The translations under genes were made by a program, and so were the position numbers. Positions 46,233 through 57,734 of a stretch of DNA of 64,000 nt are shown here, in pieces (position 1 is the first letter of the stretch; each line of letters opens with the position of its first letter). Source of the DNA: Hippopus hippopus (taxonomy: Eukaryota; Mollusca; Bivalvia; Cardiida; Cardiidae). The notes beneath the pieces were generated by a model, which made no database searches, was not told the DNA's origin, and saw nothing but the letters and a program-made list of their open reading frames with translations. The stretch covers positions 4,712,001 to 4,776,000 of the forward strand of contig OX328109.1 of assembly GCA_946811185.2 (NCBI GenBank), given 5' to 3'.

Positions 46233-46456
46233 TCTCGGTGTAACGAAATTCTAGATCTGTTTATATTGAATTAATTTGCAGACGACAAAATAAACGTGTC
46301 TAAAATGCTAGGATTTATCTTCAGAGGATAGAAAACATTGTGGGAAAAGGAGAGAATGCTGGTTACCAGCATTTTCTCCTTTTCCCACAATGTTTTCAAA
46401 ATTCTTTTTTCTTCGGGGTAGTTAAAGTACGGGGCCGTGTGTTATAGGGTTGAAAT
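46233..46456 (+). mobile_element. TTAA-1 element
   Basis: Perfect arms around gctggttaccagc; left end decayed. It lies directly before the LINE 5' breakpoint. Confidence 0.7.
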
Positions 46457-46564
46457 GTCTTCGATTACAACACGAAGAGGTGTCAATGACCGAGCAACGC
46501 ACTCGTCTAGTCTCTCTTCTCAGATATCGTTTATGCATTATTGTGATTCTGTTTATGCATTATT

Positions 46565-48102
46565 GTGATTCTGACAGAATCAGTAATAGAAGGGAGTCTT
46601 GACATCATCAATGAATTAAACATGCATTTTGTTAGTATTTCTAATGTCGTGACTAAGACAACGTTTTCAAAGACAAACTTTCAATCTCTTGAGAAGATTC
46701 TTGACGAAAAATTGGGTTATAATGAATTTACTATTCCATTCATTTCGGCACATGACGTACAAAACATTATACATAAACTTGACTCCAGCAAAGCTACAGG
46801 TTTAGACGGTTTGGGTCCAAAGATATTAAAACAGTGTGGAGATATTATAACTCCGTTAATTGCATCAATTATAAACAACAGTATTGCTTCTGGGATATAT
46901 CCCGATGAGATGAAATTGGCTCGGGTCATACCAATATTTAAGAGAGGTGATAGAGATGACCCTAATAATTACAGGCCAATTTCTGTTCTACCAACAATAT
47001 CAAAAATCTTTGAACGTCACATTGTTTCTCAAATACAAATTTTCTTCAGAAACAATAATGTAATTAATCGATCTCAGTCTGGTTTCAGACAAAACCATTC
47101 CTGTACAACAGCTTTAACTAAACTGGTTGATGCATGGCTAACAGACGTGGACGAGGGTAAATTCATCGGATCGGTTTTCTTAGACCTTAGAAAGGCTTTT
47201 GACCTAGTTGATCACCAAATTTTGTTACACAAACTCAAATTATATCATTTTACAGATAATGCACACAACCTCATCAAATCATATCTGTCCAACAGGAGAC
47301 AGCTGGTAAAGGTTGGGAATTTTAAATCTAACATGCTGGATATAAAATCTGGGGTTCCTCAGGGCTCGATCCTTGGACCTATCCTATTTATTATTTACAT
47401 AAATGATCTGACGTTTACATGTCCTGAAGTAGATATAGATTTGTATGCAGACGATTCCACTATGTACAGATCAGGTTTCGAACTGAGAACGATACAGAAT
47501 AAACTGCAGGAAAGCCTTTCTCGCGTACAAGAGTGGTGTAATATAAATAATATGTCTTTGCATCCCTCTAAAACAAAATGCATGTTACTTGTTTCAAAGC
47601 ATAAAATGAAACTTGAAAAAACTCTAAGTCTTACGATAAATGGTTTACCACTGGAAAATGTCTGTAAACAAAAGGTTCTTGGTATATATATAGATAACCA
47701 ATTAAACTGGCATTCTCAAATTGACCATGTTTGTAAGGAACTAAAAAGGAAGATATCACTCTTCAAAAATATTACATTCTATTTAACAACGGAAGCGAAG
47801 ATGCTGTTTTATAACTCTTATATATTACCAATTTTAGACTACTGTTGTATAATTTGGGGAAAAAATAACACGCGCTATGTTAACAAGGTTTCAACCCTTC
47901 AGAAACGAATTGGTAAACTTATACTTGGCAAACCCGCAAAGTCACCATCAGCAGAATTGTTTAAAGAATTGTGTTGGCTGTCGTTTTCGAACAGATGCAA
48001 ATACCATGCTGCAGTACTTAATTACAAAACACTCCATTACAAAGCACCTACCTATATGTTAGACATAATTCATTTATCCAGAAATTATAATTATTCACTA
48101 TA
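46565..48102 (+). CDS. Reverse transcriptase of the LINE, partial
   Basis: About 512 LINE-derived residues; the open frame then runs into the MITE at 48103 and stops near 48184. Visible RT signatures: ATGLDGLGPKIL, NNYRPISVLPTISKIFERH, GFRQNHSCTTALTKL, VFLDLRKAFDLVDHQILL (motif A), SGVPQGSILGPILFIIYIND (motif B) and DLYADDSTM with the catalytic YADD (motif C), followed by thumb-like sequence. The order and spacing fit the CR1/L2/Jockey group. The enzyme copies element RNA at a nicked genomic target. There is no in-frame stop before the insertion, so decay is recent or light. Finer clade placement needs a tree. Confidence 0.85.
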
Positions 48103-48258
48103 CGGTGGCACAAAAGTGACATGGAAGATATATTTTATACTACGTGCCCACGCAGTAGCTAATACGTGCGCACGTAATAAGTAATACGTGCGCACGTATT
48201 AGCTACTGCGTGCGCACGTAGTATAAAATATATCTTCCATGTCACTTTTGTGCCACCG
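48103..48258. mobile_element. 156-bp palindromic MITE inside the LINE
   Basis: Arms begin cggtggcacaaaagtgacat and are near-perfect complements across the whole element; the centre is acgtaataagtaatacgt. Flanked by TA on both sides, fitting a Tc1/mariner-type TA target. It splits the RT reading frame near its 3' end. Confidence 0.85.
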
Positions 48259-48269
48259 TATCATTACAC

Positions 48270-48452
48270 TCTCAGACAAACAATGATCTAATTTTAACTA
48301 AAATCCCCAAAACAAAAATATATACAAACAGTTTTAGTTATTACAGTGTGAGCGTCTGGAATAATGTTCCGCTTGAAATTAGGAGTGAACCCAGACTAAT
48401 AACATTTAAGAAGAAAGTAAAGCAGTATTTTCTAAATGATCAACAATTATGA
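48270..48452 (+). pseudogene. C-terminal RT remnant downstream of the MITE
   Basis: Beyond the palindrome a 60-codon frame includes SYYSVSVWNNVPLEIRS and ends KKVKQYFLND, the usual end of LINE RT proteins. It is not in frame with the upstream part even allowing for the insertion, so a further small indel has occurred. Confidence 0.7.
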
Positions 48453-48600
48453 TGTTTTTTTCCCCTCTCATTTTCCCCCAATTCTTTTGTATATAAATAG
48501 CAGCTTGTGAGTATCTGTCGGGTAAACGAACCATTGAGATGATCGACTTTTTAATTTTTCCGGCCATTTCATTTACCTTTGTACATGTATGTATACATAT

Positions 48601-48692
48601 GTGTGCGTGTGTGAGAGAGAGGTAGAGGGGTGTGTGTGCGTATGTGATAGAGAGGTTGAGGTGTGTGTGTGTGTATGTGAGAGAGAAGTTTT

Positions 48693-48750
<58 letters not shown>
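48601..48750. repeat. (GT)n microsatellite in LINE 3' UTR
   Basis: Interrupted GT/GA-rich sequence then a pure GT run at about 48691-48750. Confidence 0.95.
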
Positions 48751-48752
<2 letters not shown>

Positions 48753-48838
48753 TTATGGTGTAAGAAGGCCATGTAGAAAATAAGATTATGTCTTAACATG
48801 TTACCTTCTCTAAATAAAGTTATTATTATTATATTATA

Positions 48839-49377
48839 ATGTTTATTTCAGATCAAAGGTATATCTAGCGAGAATCATTTAGTTTAAGCATATTAATCAC
48901 GTAAAACCTCCTCCGGCAGTGTATTAACCCCATGGCTTATTCCTGATAATTCACTAGTGTATAACTGTTTTTTTTGGTCCCGGTTCTGGTAAATTTTTAG
49001 TCATATACGCGTGAAGCCAGAGGAACCAACCATAGTACTTGTCGGAATTGTACTACTACGCCATTTAGCGGGGGAAAATGACGTCATTGTTGCAAAAGAC
49101 GTTTACGCATTAAACGTTTTGATGTTTGCTAGAAGCAAGAAATGTGGCGAAAGTTATTTAAAATCAACAAAATTGTGGAAAAAGTCCGAGTTATTCCCCC
49201 TAGAAACTGTTTCATTCTACTGTCGGCGTAAATGTCAAAGAACTATCTACTTGTGTATGTACACATTTCAAACCGAACTGCAACTGTAAACATGGACCCG
49301 AGAACGATATACGCTAAATGTGATGATGCAGGATAATTTTTTGTCTGTCATTTGTTTTATGTGATAAATACTAGTAG
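48839..49377. other. No supported gene
   Basis: A 92-codon frame at 49011-49289 has no recognisable domain or splice context. Confidence 0.35.
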
Positions 49378-49531
49378 TATCTCACATTCGTGTTTACGTA
49401 TTATCGTTTTTCTCAAAACCGTTGACTAAAATCTATATTGTATTTGACGCTCGCCAAGGTTCGCGTCATACAATTTTAGTCAACTCGTTTGATAAAAATG
49501 ATAAAACATAAACACAAATGTGAGATCCTCT
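49378..49531. mobile_element. Palindromic element
   Basis: Arms tctcacattcgtgtttacg / cataaacacaaatgtgaga and gttgactaaaatctatattg / caattttagtcaac, centre tttgacgctcgcc. Confidence 0.7.
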
Positions 49532-49671
49532 ATTTATTTTATATAAATTGGGGAACGAGTTTTTGCATGATATATTTATCTCTTTCAAATTAATTCTTTT
49601 GCTTGTTTGTTTGTTAGTATGTATTGTACATATATGTAAATTATGGCAATAAAATATGTTTAAACTGAAAC

Positions 49672-49849
49672 TAACCAAAACTTTGTTTGGAAAGGAGAAA
49701 ATGCTGGTAACCAGCATTTTTCCCTTTCCAAACAAAGTTTTCTTCTAACCAAAAGATAAATTCTATCATTTTAGACGCATCTAATTTTTCGTCTGGAAAT
49801 CCTTTCAATTTGGAACAGTCTAAAATTTTGTTGTTTTATAAAGAGTTAA
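49672..49849 (-). mobile_element. TTAA-1 element, truncated
   Basis: Palindrome gctggtaaccagc with variant arms (tttgtttggaaagg); right end aaagagttaa. Confidence 0.7.
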
Positions 49850-49924
49850 AGACACACACAAAAAAAAACCCTGATAATTCGGGATTCAAAATGTAGACGA
49901 ATTTAATTCATATTATTTTAAAAG

Positions 49925-50129
49925 TGTGGGGCCCGTGAGTTGTGAGGTAGAGCGTCGGCTTCGTAATCATAAGGTCCTAAGTCCGATACCGGGGAGCCGG
50001 TGTCAACTTTGACACTGCTCATTGGCCAACTTATTCGGGGCTAGTACTGGTGTAGTTTCCAGGAAGCAGAATTGAGAGAGATTAGTATAAGCTGCAAGAA
50101 TTTGTTTCTTAACCGATGTAAAAAAATAT
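49925..50129 (+). mobile_element. tRNA-derived SINE
   Basis: ttgtgaggtagagcgtcgg (A box) and gtccgataccgg (B box region), then ccggtgtcaactttgacac. Same family as 5283-5475. Confidence 0.75.
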
Positions 50130-50152
50130 GTTTAAACTAATTTAAAAGAGTG

Positions 50153-50265
50153 GACATTATTATGAGGTTGATAATATGTCTCTGTGCAATCTGTCAATGT
50201 TGCAGTCGCTGGCAGAAAAATGTATTGTAAAACTAGAATTAACGATGGCAACTTTTGTTGTATGC
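50153..50265. mobile_element. Left part of the 42350 inverted-repeat element
   Basis: acattattatgaggttgataa, caatctgtcaatgttgc, ggcagaaaaatgtattg. Confidence 0.55.
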
Positions 50266-50872
50266 CTTTTTTTTTTTCTCTCTCTCCTATATTCACTTAT
50301 TGAGAAAATAAAAATCAAATTAATTAAAGACAGATGTCGCGTTGCTGTAAAAAAGATGTCATTTATTAAGTTCGAACGACAAAAACAGACAAATGCTGAG
50401 TCACCCCAGTTGAGTGCACGAAATGGTTGTCGTGACATCGCACTTTGTGTAAAGTGTAACACGGATTATTAAATTTTTCCGTCGTTATCTACCTTTGAAG
50501 TGCTAAACAAGCATAATAAATCAATGTCTCACTTGACTTCGATGCTTCAATCCGAAACTTAAACAGTAGATTTTTTGATGGAAAAAAAAAAAAAACGATT
50601 TCAAAGGGCTTCACTTTGATTAAAGGATCATTGTGCAATCCAAACCCAAACCTCTTGAAAGGCAGACGATTTTGAAAATATACCTGCAATATTTTGCGAT
50701 GGTCTTTGATTTTGTAGCACAAATGGGCAAAGGCCAGCGAGCTTATGTCATGGCCTGTTGACCGTCAACTGGTCGTTTGTGCATCTTTGTGATTGTCCAT
50801 GTGTACCCTACCTTTTATTTCTCCTTTACCGGTACTAAGCGATGACTACTTGCCCAAATTGAACCGAATTAT
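50266..50872. other. No supported gene
   Basis: AT-rich; about 100-codon open frames overlap on opposite strands without domain or splice evidence. Confidence 0.35.
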
Positions 50873-51213
50873 ATGAGCCATGCTCTGCGGAAAAAAAAAA
50901 AGTGGGGGAGGGAGGTTGTTAATGAATATGCAAAAAGTATCGACTCTTGTCCGCACAGGCTGACATGGGTCGATTTCTTTCTTTTTTTTTTTTGCTTTTT
51001 GTATTTTTCTTCTGCATGTCCAAGAACTATTCCACCGCAGGAGTCATCCAGCTGTTATACAAAATGATTTTTTTAAAATCCATATTCATGTGCAATGACT
51101 TACTTGATACAAGTAAGTCATTGTACATGAATATGGATTAAAAAAAAATCATTTTGTACAACAGCCGGATGATGTATTACGGTAAAACCCCTTCTGTCTG
51201 AGCATGGCTCATA
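50873..51213. mobile_element. PAL-B element with a second palindrome
   Basis: gagccatgctctgcgg to tgagcatggctca. Besides a decayed core it has perfect arms ccatattcatgtgcaatgac around tacttgatacaagta. Confidence 0.65.
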
Positions 51214-52789
51214 AACTCCATAAACAGAATTCCAGGATTCTGTTGAGAATTTCTAGGCAAAAATAAAAACCCTGAGAACCTTTAAGAACTCTATTTGCCT
51301 TGGTTGGACTGCAAGTCATCTTCGTCACCGACTGAGCTACTTGGCTCGATGGAGCTAAAGGAAGGTCGGGATGTTCTTGCATTGAACCATTTGAGAAATG
51401 ATACTTAATTGCAACATAAGGTTTGTAAGGTATGGACAACAGTTACCTCGAGGAAGATGATTTGATTTGCTGATGGAAGGGGGGGGTCAAAGTTGAATTT
51501 CCAGTTCAATTCTTTTTGGTCCGTGCTAATACCAGACAAGAAGACACACGGTATTGAGTTCCTTGCCACTGTCTTGTCGACTCGAATCTAACCTTCATGT
51601 TCCATAGGTCTATTTATCCTACATTACAAATTCTAAAAGCAAAACCAAACTTAATGTTTCATTCTATTAGTGAACATGAAATTTGCCAACGAGCGTAACG
51701 ATTGACAACAGTGAGCCAGTTTTCGAAAGCTTTTCATACGTTCATACCATTTCAGTGTTTTCATTTTACATAGAAAGTAGAGTGAACCTATTGAAAGGTA
51801 AATGATAGATTCAAACAAGAAATTATTATTATTATTACTTTTCTTTTTTCGTTAACGATTTAACTTCTACTAATAATAATAGGGAAACGCTATATAATAC
51901 ATCTTTCGGTGTAAGAACTAAAATACACTGTATAGGTATTATGATGATGTTGGAGCTATTGCATATGAGCATGCGCAAGGTATATCCGGTTCATACTGCG
52001 AACGAGGTGTGGCCTTAATACTGCCTCAGATTATTATTTGTACCGTTTGTGAATAAGAATTTTGTCAAAAGAGCAAACAATGACAACAGTGGGCAAGATC
52101 ACAAAAAGAATTGTAAAGCCTCCGTCGTTTCAAAGAAGAAACCGTGTCGTTATACTTTTCGGTCAAACTTGAATAAAAAAGAATCTAAGAAAGGAAATCC
52201 TGTGTAATACTATTTTGATGTAAAATCTTAAATATTAAAACGAGGATGGAGGTAATTTGCATACGAGCATGCGTATAGGCAACTTCCGGTTCATTACAAG
52301 ATGATACATTCCCTTTACCGTTTTTAAAATGGTTTATAATCTTTTCAGCACGATGCTTCGTCGCTGATGGCAAGAAGCCACATCTTGCAACTGTTACTCA
52401 GCATAACCTAACAATTATCGTTTTACTCCTTTTTAGCCGTAATCAAGGGTATGTTAAGGATTTGACACAAAGTATTCAAACGGCGCCAAGCGCTAGGGGG
52501 TTTGATACATCTCCAAGGTGCATTATACCAAGGAAGTTATCACATATGAGCAAAAGGTTTCGACCCATGTCTGTCTGCGCTTTTGGTCGTTAAAGTATGT
52601 ACTTGTGTGGAAAAGGGTTAAGGGGTGTGGCATTTATTCAATACAACAAACCCATTGTGTAAGGGGTTTAACACGAAAGTCAGTTTGAATCCAATGTTAA
52701 ATTTATGAACTTACCAGGATATCCAAAGTTAATTCACTTCCTTCATAGATTTTTTTTATCTCATTCGTTGTTCGAAATTTTGAAATTGT
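51214..52789. other. No gene; repeat traces
   Basis: 51300-51350 resembles a reversed, decayed tRNA-like SINE head (gactgagctacttggctcg). 52495-52580 is a PAL-B trace. Confidence 0.35.
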
Positions 52790-53018
52790 TTAACAGTTTA
52801 CCAGACGGCAAACTTTAAGACCTATCCAAATTGAAAGCATTTGCAGACGACAATTTCATAGTGGCTCAAATGACGCAACTTTTCTTTGATAGGGTAGTAA
52901 ACTTTGTGGGAAAAGGAGAAAATGCTGGTTACCAGCATTTTCTCCTTTTCCCACAATGTTTTCAAAAGGCCTCTTCTTCAGGGGCGTTAAAAGGAGTCAT
53001 TGTATGGTAAAGGGTTAA
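52790..53018 (+). mobile_element. TTAA-1 element
   Basis: Perfect arms around gctggttaccagc; right TTAA (53015-53018) shared with the next copy. Confidence 0.8.
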
Positions 53019-53214
53019 CCCTTTATCAAATAAGCCTGAATTTTAACGACCTTGCGGGGAAAATGCCCTTGAGAACATTTGGGTAAGAGAACATTTTAGT
53101 GAATTTTGTATCTTTGAAAAGATATACTCCATTAATTTAGTAACAATTATTTGTCGTCTGCAAATGCTTTGAACTTAGACTGGTCTAAACTTTTGTTGTC
53201 TGGTTAAAGGTTAA
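53015..53214 (-). mobile_element. TTAA-1 element, palindrome deleted
   Basis: ttaaccctttatcaaataag to ctggttaaaggttaa; the centre is missing. Confidence 0.7.
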
Positions 53215-53559
53215 GGTTTAATGAAATTTAGTTACCAGCATTTTCTCCTTTTCCCACAATGTTTGCAAAAGGTTTTTTTCTCAGGGTCGTTAAAAGTCGG
53301 ATTGTGTTGATAGATTGAATGGTGTTTTACAACGCTTTCAACATTATTTTAGTCATATCACGACGGCAGCTCACATATTCATGTATTTCATGGGTTTCAC
53401 CAGTAGCAGGCTAGGGCTCTGAAGTGTCTTGCAGAAGGACTCTCCTACGAAAGACCTAGTGGATCCAGTGAGACTCAAGCCCGAGACCGCCAGGTCAAGA
53501 GTCCTACTCTTTACCACTGAGCCATGCAGGACCCCCAGAATTGTGTGGTAAAGCGTTAA
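53211..53559 (+). mobile_element. TTAA-1 right half split by a SINE
   Basis: Right-half copy cut at attgtg and resuming after the SINE with attgtgtggtaaagcgttaa. Third TTAA-1 in a row sharing TTAA junctions. Confidence 0.75.
53307..53539 (-). mobile_element. tRNA-derived SINE inserted in TTAA-1
   Basis: Reversed SINE: tgaatggtgttttacaacgc, gaagtgtcttgcagaagg, and head ctttaccactgagccatgca. Flanked by attgtg (53301-53306, 53540-53545). Same family as 34850-35090. Confidence 0.8.
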
Positions 53560-53718
53560 TACATGAACACATTTAACAACATGGTGGCAAAAGGACGAGC
53601 AACATCTTCTTTGGCCACAATGTTTTCAGAAGTAGTCTGCTGCAAGACGTTCCAAACATTTCGTCTGCGGGGATAGGGGTCGCCAGGTTGAGTCAAGACC
53701 CCACAAAAAAAAAAAAAC

Positions 53719-53946
53719 GGTTAAACTTTTACCGCACAATCCCGAGTTTTAACGACCCTGAACCAAGAAGCCTTCTGAAAACATTGTGAGAAAATGAGAA
53801 AATACCGGGTATCAGCATTTTCTCCTATTTCCACAACGTTTTCTACCCTATCAAAGATAGAAATCTTTATTCTGAGCTATATTTAATTTCTCGTCTGCAG
53901 TTGCTTTGAATTTGGTCTGGTCTAAAATTTTGTCGTTTGGCAAAGG
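53719..53946 (-). mobile_element. TTAA-1 element
   Basis: ttaaacttttaccgcacaatc to tttgtcgtttggcaaagg; palindrome gggtatcagc diverged. Confidence 0.65.
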
Positions 53947-54194
53947 TACGAAACACTCGAAAGAAGATCGAAACGTGGACACTTGAAAGACTTTATCTCC
54001 ATTTGGACTGATGAAAGATGAATTTTTATTGTGTTTGACTTGGAATAAATAGGGACTCTCTTATAATACACGGTTGAATAGAACATGTTGACTTGGGAAT
54101 TTTGATGTCTTGATTTGTTCTACAAAAAAAGGTATTTTGGAGTTAATTTTCTTCCGATATAGGTGGTATACTGCTTTAATTCTCAATCTATCTA

Positions 54195-54690
54195 TCTACC
54201 TCACAATCTCGAGTATTATCATGATCTTGAGAAAATAGCCTTTTAGAAAACCCCTGTGGGAAAAGGAGAAAATTGTGGTAACCAGCATTTTGCCCCTTTC
54301 CCACAAAGTTTTATTACAGTTTCACGTAGATCTTCAACTACTATCATTTCAGCTACATTTAATTTGTCGTCTGCAAAATGCTTTCACTTTGGATAGACAA
54401 CAAAATTTAATAAGCTTTGCCTAAATTAAAAGCAATCGCTGACTCAGTTACAAATAGCTTAAATGATGGATTTTCTCAAATTCACTAAACAATATCCGTT
54501 TTTTGGCAGACCTGCGTGAGCAGGTTTTTGACAACATTATGGGTAAGAAAAAAAATATGGTGACCAGCATTTTTTCCTTTCCACACAATGTTTTCTATCC
54601 TTTCGAAGACTTATCTCTTCATATGAGGCACACTGAATGTGTTGTCTGCAAATGCTTGAACGAGTTAACAATCGTCTAGTAAAGAACTAA
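54195..54690 (-). mobile_element. Two decayed TTAA-1 copies
   Basis: 54195-54400 (palindrome gtggtaaccagc) and 54520-54690 (tggtgaccagc), both reverse, ends lost. Confidence 0.55.
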
Positions 54691-54787
54691 AATATGGATT
54701 GATTTCAAAACTAAGAAAAATGAGAAAAAATCGAATAAAGATCTTTTTTCTAATGTAAGGGGATACCTCGAGATACCAAACACATTT

Positions 54788-55009
54788 TCATTACCAAAAT
54801 GACATAAATTTGGACACGTACAAATGGGAAGCACTAAACTTTATAGATTTAAAAATTGAATGTGTCTAGGAAGCTGAGATTTGTCTGGGGGAAAATGGAG
54901 GAAAATGGAGGAAATGCTGGTTTCAAGCATTTTCCTCTTTTCCCACAGTATTTTCGAAGTTTTCTCTCTTTTGGTCTTTAAAACTCGGGCCGGTTTCGTA
55001 TAGGGTTAA
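54788..55009 (+). mobile_element. TTAA-1 element, decayed
   Basis: cattaccaaaatgacata to gtatagggttaa; left palindrome arm duplicated (ggaggaaaatggaggaaa). Confidence 0.55.
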
Positions 55010-55059
55010 ATGATATTGATTTCTTCTCAAAAAGAAATATACTCAACAGCTTTTTGGAC

Positions 55060-55290
55060 ACTCAACACAACCTTAATACTTAAAATACTTTGATTTTATG
55101 AACTTAATCTAAATACTCGAGATACTTTGATTTTGGGAATTCAACCTAAATACCTGTGATACTTTGATTTTGTGAACTTAACCTGAATACTAAAGTTACT
55201 TTGATCTTGTGACCTAAACCTAAGTACTTAAGGTATTTTGACATAATGAATTCAACCTAAATACTCTGAGGTACATTGATTTTGCGTCTG
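55060..55290 (+). repeat. 37-bp minisatellite, about six copies
   Basis: The unit follows the pattern aacttaacctaaatactc, then gatactttgattttgtg. Copies are diverged. Confidence 0.8.
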
Positions 55291-55544
55291 AAACTATGTT
55301 AGAAAATTTTCTATTTGCTTGAATTACCTTTTATTGTAACAAGATGAAAATGAATATTGGATAATGATGTAAAATCAGTGCATCACAAATAATGCATCAT
55401 CACGTCTTTACATGTCATGTATAAGTGCCAGTTGAAACCACTGGGACTATTTATCTGTATTCCGCCTTTATGTATGACCACATTACCAAATACCTCACAG
55501 AATATTGAACACGTTACAGAGGAGGTCTGTTTGTAAGTCTCTAT

Positions 55545-55735
55545 CAGGTGAAAAATTTTAAATTCACCATTATTAAAAGCATTCGCAGACGGCGACAAAT
55601 TAAATGTGACTGCAATGGCGCTGTTAGTCTTTGAAATGGAAGGGAAAAATGTAGAAAAAAAAAGAACATGCTGGTAAAGATTTTTTTTTTTTCAAAGGTC
55701 TTTTTCCTAAGGAGACTTGGGGTTTTCCTCAATTC
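55545..55735 (+). mobile_element. Decayed TTAA-1 copy
   Basis: aaaagcattcgcagacgg, aaattaaatgtgactgcaat and acatgctggtaaag. Confidence 0.45.
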
Positions 55736-55936
55736 GTTCCTTATTCCACATTTCGTTTCAATTTTTCACATTTTTTGCAAAAGCCCTTTTCCGTCACAGT
55801 CGTAATGACTCTTGATCTTTAAGAGGCTTAAAATAGTGGTGTTCATTTAGAAAAAGGCATCTTTGGCCGTTTAAAAAAAAAAGCAAGACCAGAACCTTGC
55901 AATTTCACTGGTCTTTTTTCCTAAAATATATTTCAG

Positions 55937-56113
55937 AAAGTGCTGCTGTAAAATGATGGAATTTGGATCTGCCCTGCTTGACTCCAAGCAAGAGTCAGAA
56001 ATGCCGAGTGATAACGTCAACGAAGTTGAAGATCCGTCAATAATTAACGAGGAAGAAATCAAGCCTCTAGACGATTCTGTTAGCCGGCAAGAGGACGAGG
56101 GGGAAACGGAAAG
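55937..56113 (+). CDS. First coding exon of an unidentified host gene
   Basis: A good acceptor (cctaaaatatatttcag) opens the exon. Two adjacent ATGs lie 16 nt in (55953, 55956), and a consensus donor (gaaag/gtatgag) closes it after 53 codons plus two bases. The product is strongly acidic: MMEFGSALLDSKQESEMPSD, then EVEDPSIINEEEIKPLDDS and RQEDEGETER. It looks like a disordered acidic N-terminus; no family recognised. The acceptor implies a non-coding upstream exon. The rest of the gene is not found before the virus-like element. A TTAA-2 copy begins 13 bp past the splice site. Confidence 0.55.
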
Positions 56114-56126
56114 GTATGAGGTTTTC

Positions 56127-56336
56127 TTAACCCTGAGGCTGCTAAGAGCGACTCACAGACCTTGTGCGGACAGTGTAGATCAAGATCAGACTGCATAGAA
56201 CAAGCAGTCTGATCTTAGATCTACACTGTCCGACAAGGAGATGTTTTACCACAAAAAAAAAACTTTTTGAAATAGCAAAACTTGGGTTCTACCTATCGGC
56301 TTGAAAGTTTCATTTCACTTAACAGGTTGCGGGTAA
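56127..56336 (-). mobile_element. TTAA-2 element at a splice donor
   Basis: ttaaccctgaggctgctaag at the left, core gatcagactgcat with partner, right end cacttaacaggttgcggg. Confidence 0.75.
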
Positions 56337-57508
56337 AAAAACTATCAATTCGCGACATATGCTTTATACAGTAACAAGGCTTCCGGCCTAATACACAAAC
56401 ATGAATGTAGCTGTTGCAATCGGGCGTGGATCATGATGCACGAAATGGTTAATAGAAGAATTAGCCTGAAAATAAGATAATAATGATAAGCTTACATAAA
56501 TTATACATAAAATATAAGTAGTATTTTCTCTTATAAATCCCACAATGTTTTCTCCTTCTTCAGGGACAAGTTCCATTAATGGAGACTTATTACGAAGAAG
56601 ATGCTTTATCAATTAAAAAAAAATATTTTTAAGGCCAATAGAATTTTTTAAGTGAAAGAAGAAACCGAAAGTAGGTCAAAGTAGTCACCAAGAAATCTCT
56701 GCATAACAAAATTTGAACAAAATTACTCTATGTTTCTTGGATACATGGCAAAGGAATTCATGAAACAGACAAATACTGTGTAAATATGAATATAAGGCTG
56801 TCTAAAAGACTCGTCGTATTCAGGAACAACTTCTTATTCATCGGTCCCAGGTTGAATTTTTCAGTGATAGTCACACTTGATTTGTAGTGCCTAATTTATA
56901 ACCGAATCAACAATTGTGCATCCCACTTCATATACATGTACTTTCAATGTGGAATAGTCTATGATTTTGTCGTCTGACAAAATATAAAGAGATGCAAAAA
57001 AGAAAAGCTCGAACTGACAACATTCAGTTATCCCAGATTGACATTATAATATTAATTTAAAGTGTCACAAGAGTTGCCTTGATAACCTCTCCCCATTGCC
57101 AAATGCTTTTAAAGATACATCCTTACAGCGAAAAAAAAAAACGCTGTTAAAACTTGAAAGTGTGTAGAATGGCTCAGAATTTAGTCAGCTGTATAAACAT
57201 AGATAAACTTCCAATGGTAAGTGATAGAAAAACTCAAGGAATTTGTCCTCATTTAAAACCGGAATCGAGACAACAGTGATTTCTTTGAAGGCCTCAAAAA
57301 GATGAAATGCGTTTTCTATTCGTCGTAATCTGCGCAATCTTGCGGTCGTCAGGGGCAACATTTAGCAAGAAGATACAAGAATTGTCATAGTTTATAAAAC
57401 AAAGATGAGATGGCTTAAAAACTTGTTGAAAACGAAAATAGATGTATCTCTGAATGAGAGGACGGGTATTTAAACATAAGTTTCATTCCCAAGGCTGGTC
57501 AACTAAAA
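56337..57508. other. No supported gene
   Basis: AT-rich DNA with a trace of TTAA-1 near 56520-56600 (cacaatgttttctcc) and 56935-56985. Confidence 0.4.
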
Positions 57509-57681
57509 TTACAAATAGTCATTCGGATGAAACGTTCGACCGAGTTCACGAATGACAGCGCTATCTCTGTTATTTTTAACAATCAGGCGAAACTTAGGAT
57601 GGGTTTCGTCTTGTATCCTACACTTTTCCCTATAACAAAACTGACAGTCATCAGGGGCGTCGCCCATATGCGCAACCGCTG
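57509..57681 (-). CDS. Possible small exon, uncertain
   Basis: A minus-strand frame preceded by an acceptor-like ttatcgttgccag encodes CQFCYREKCRIQDETHPKF and ends RTFHPNDYL before TAA. Upstream codons form a hydrophobic stretch, but there is no ATG at their start. It could be a terminal exon or chance; no family recognised. Confidence 0.25.
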
Positions 57682-57734
57682 GCAACGATAAATAAACGAA
57701 AATCAAGTAATCAATCAAACATAAGAGTAGTAAA

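Larger units (their letters stand above)
46500..48838 (+). mobile_element. 5'-truncated non-LTR retrotransposon (LINE)
   Basis: It holds reverse-transcriptase coding sequence, a 3' UTR with an internal GT microsatellite, an AATAAA hexamer (48812-48817) and a (TTA)-type tail at about 48820-48838. No endonuclease domain is present, so it is 5'-truncated. A direct duplication of tttatgcattattgtgattc lies at the 5' breakpoint. Confidence 0.85.

Noticed and set aside
50160..50472. Opposing frames of about 100 codons
   Set aside because: Mutually overlapping, partly in an inverted-repeat element, no domain or splice support.
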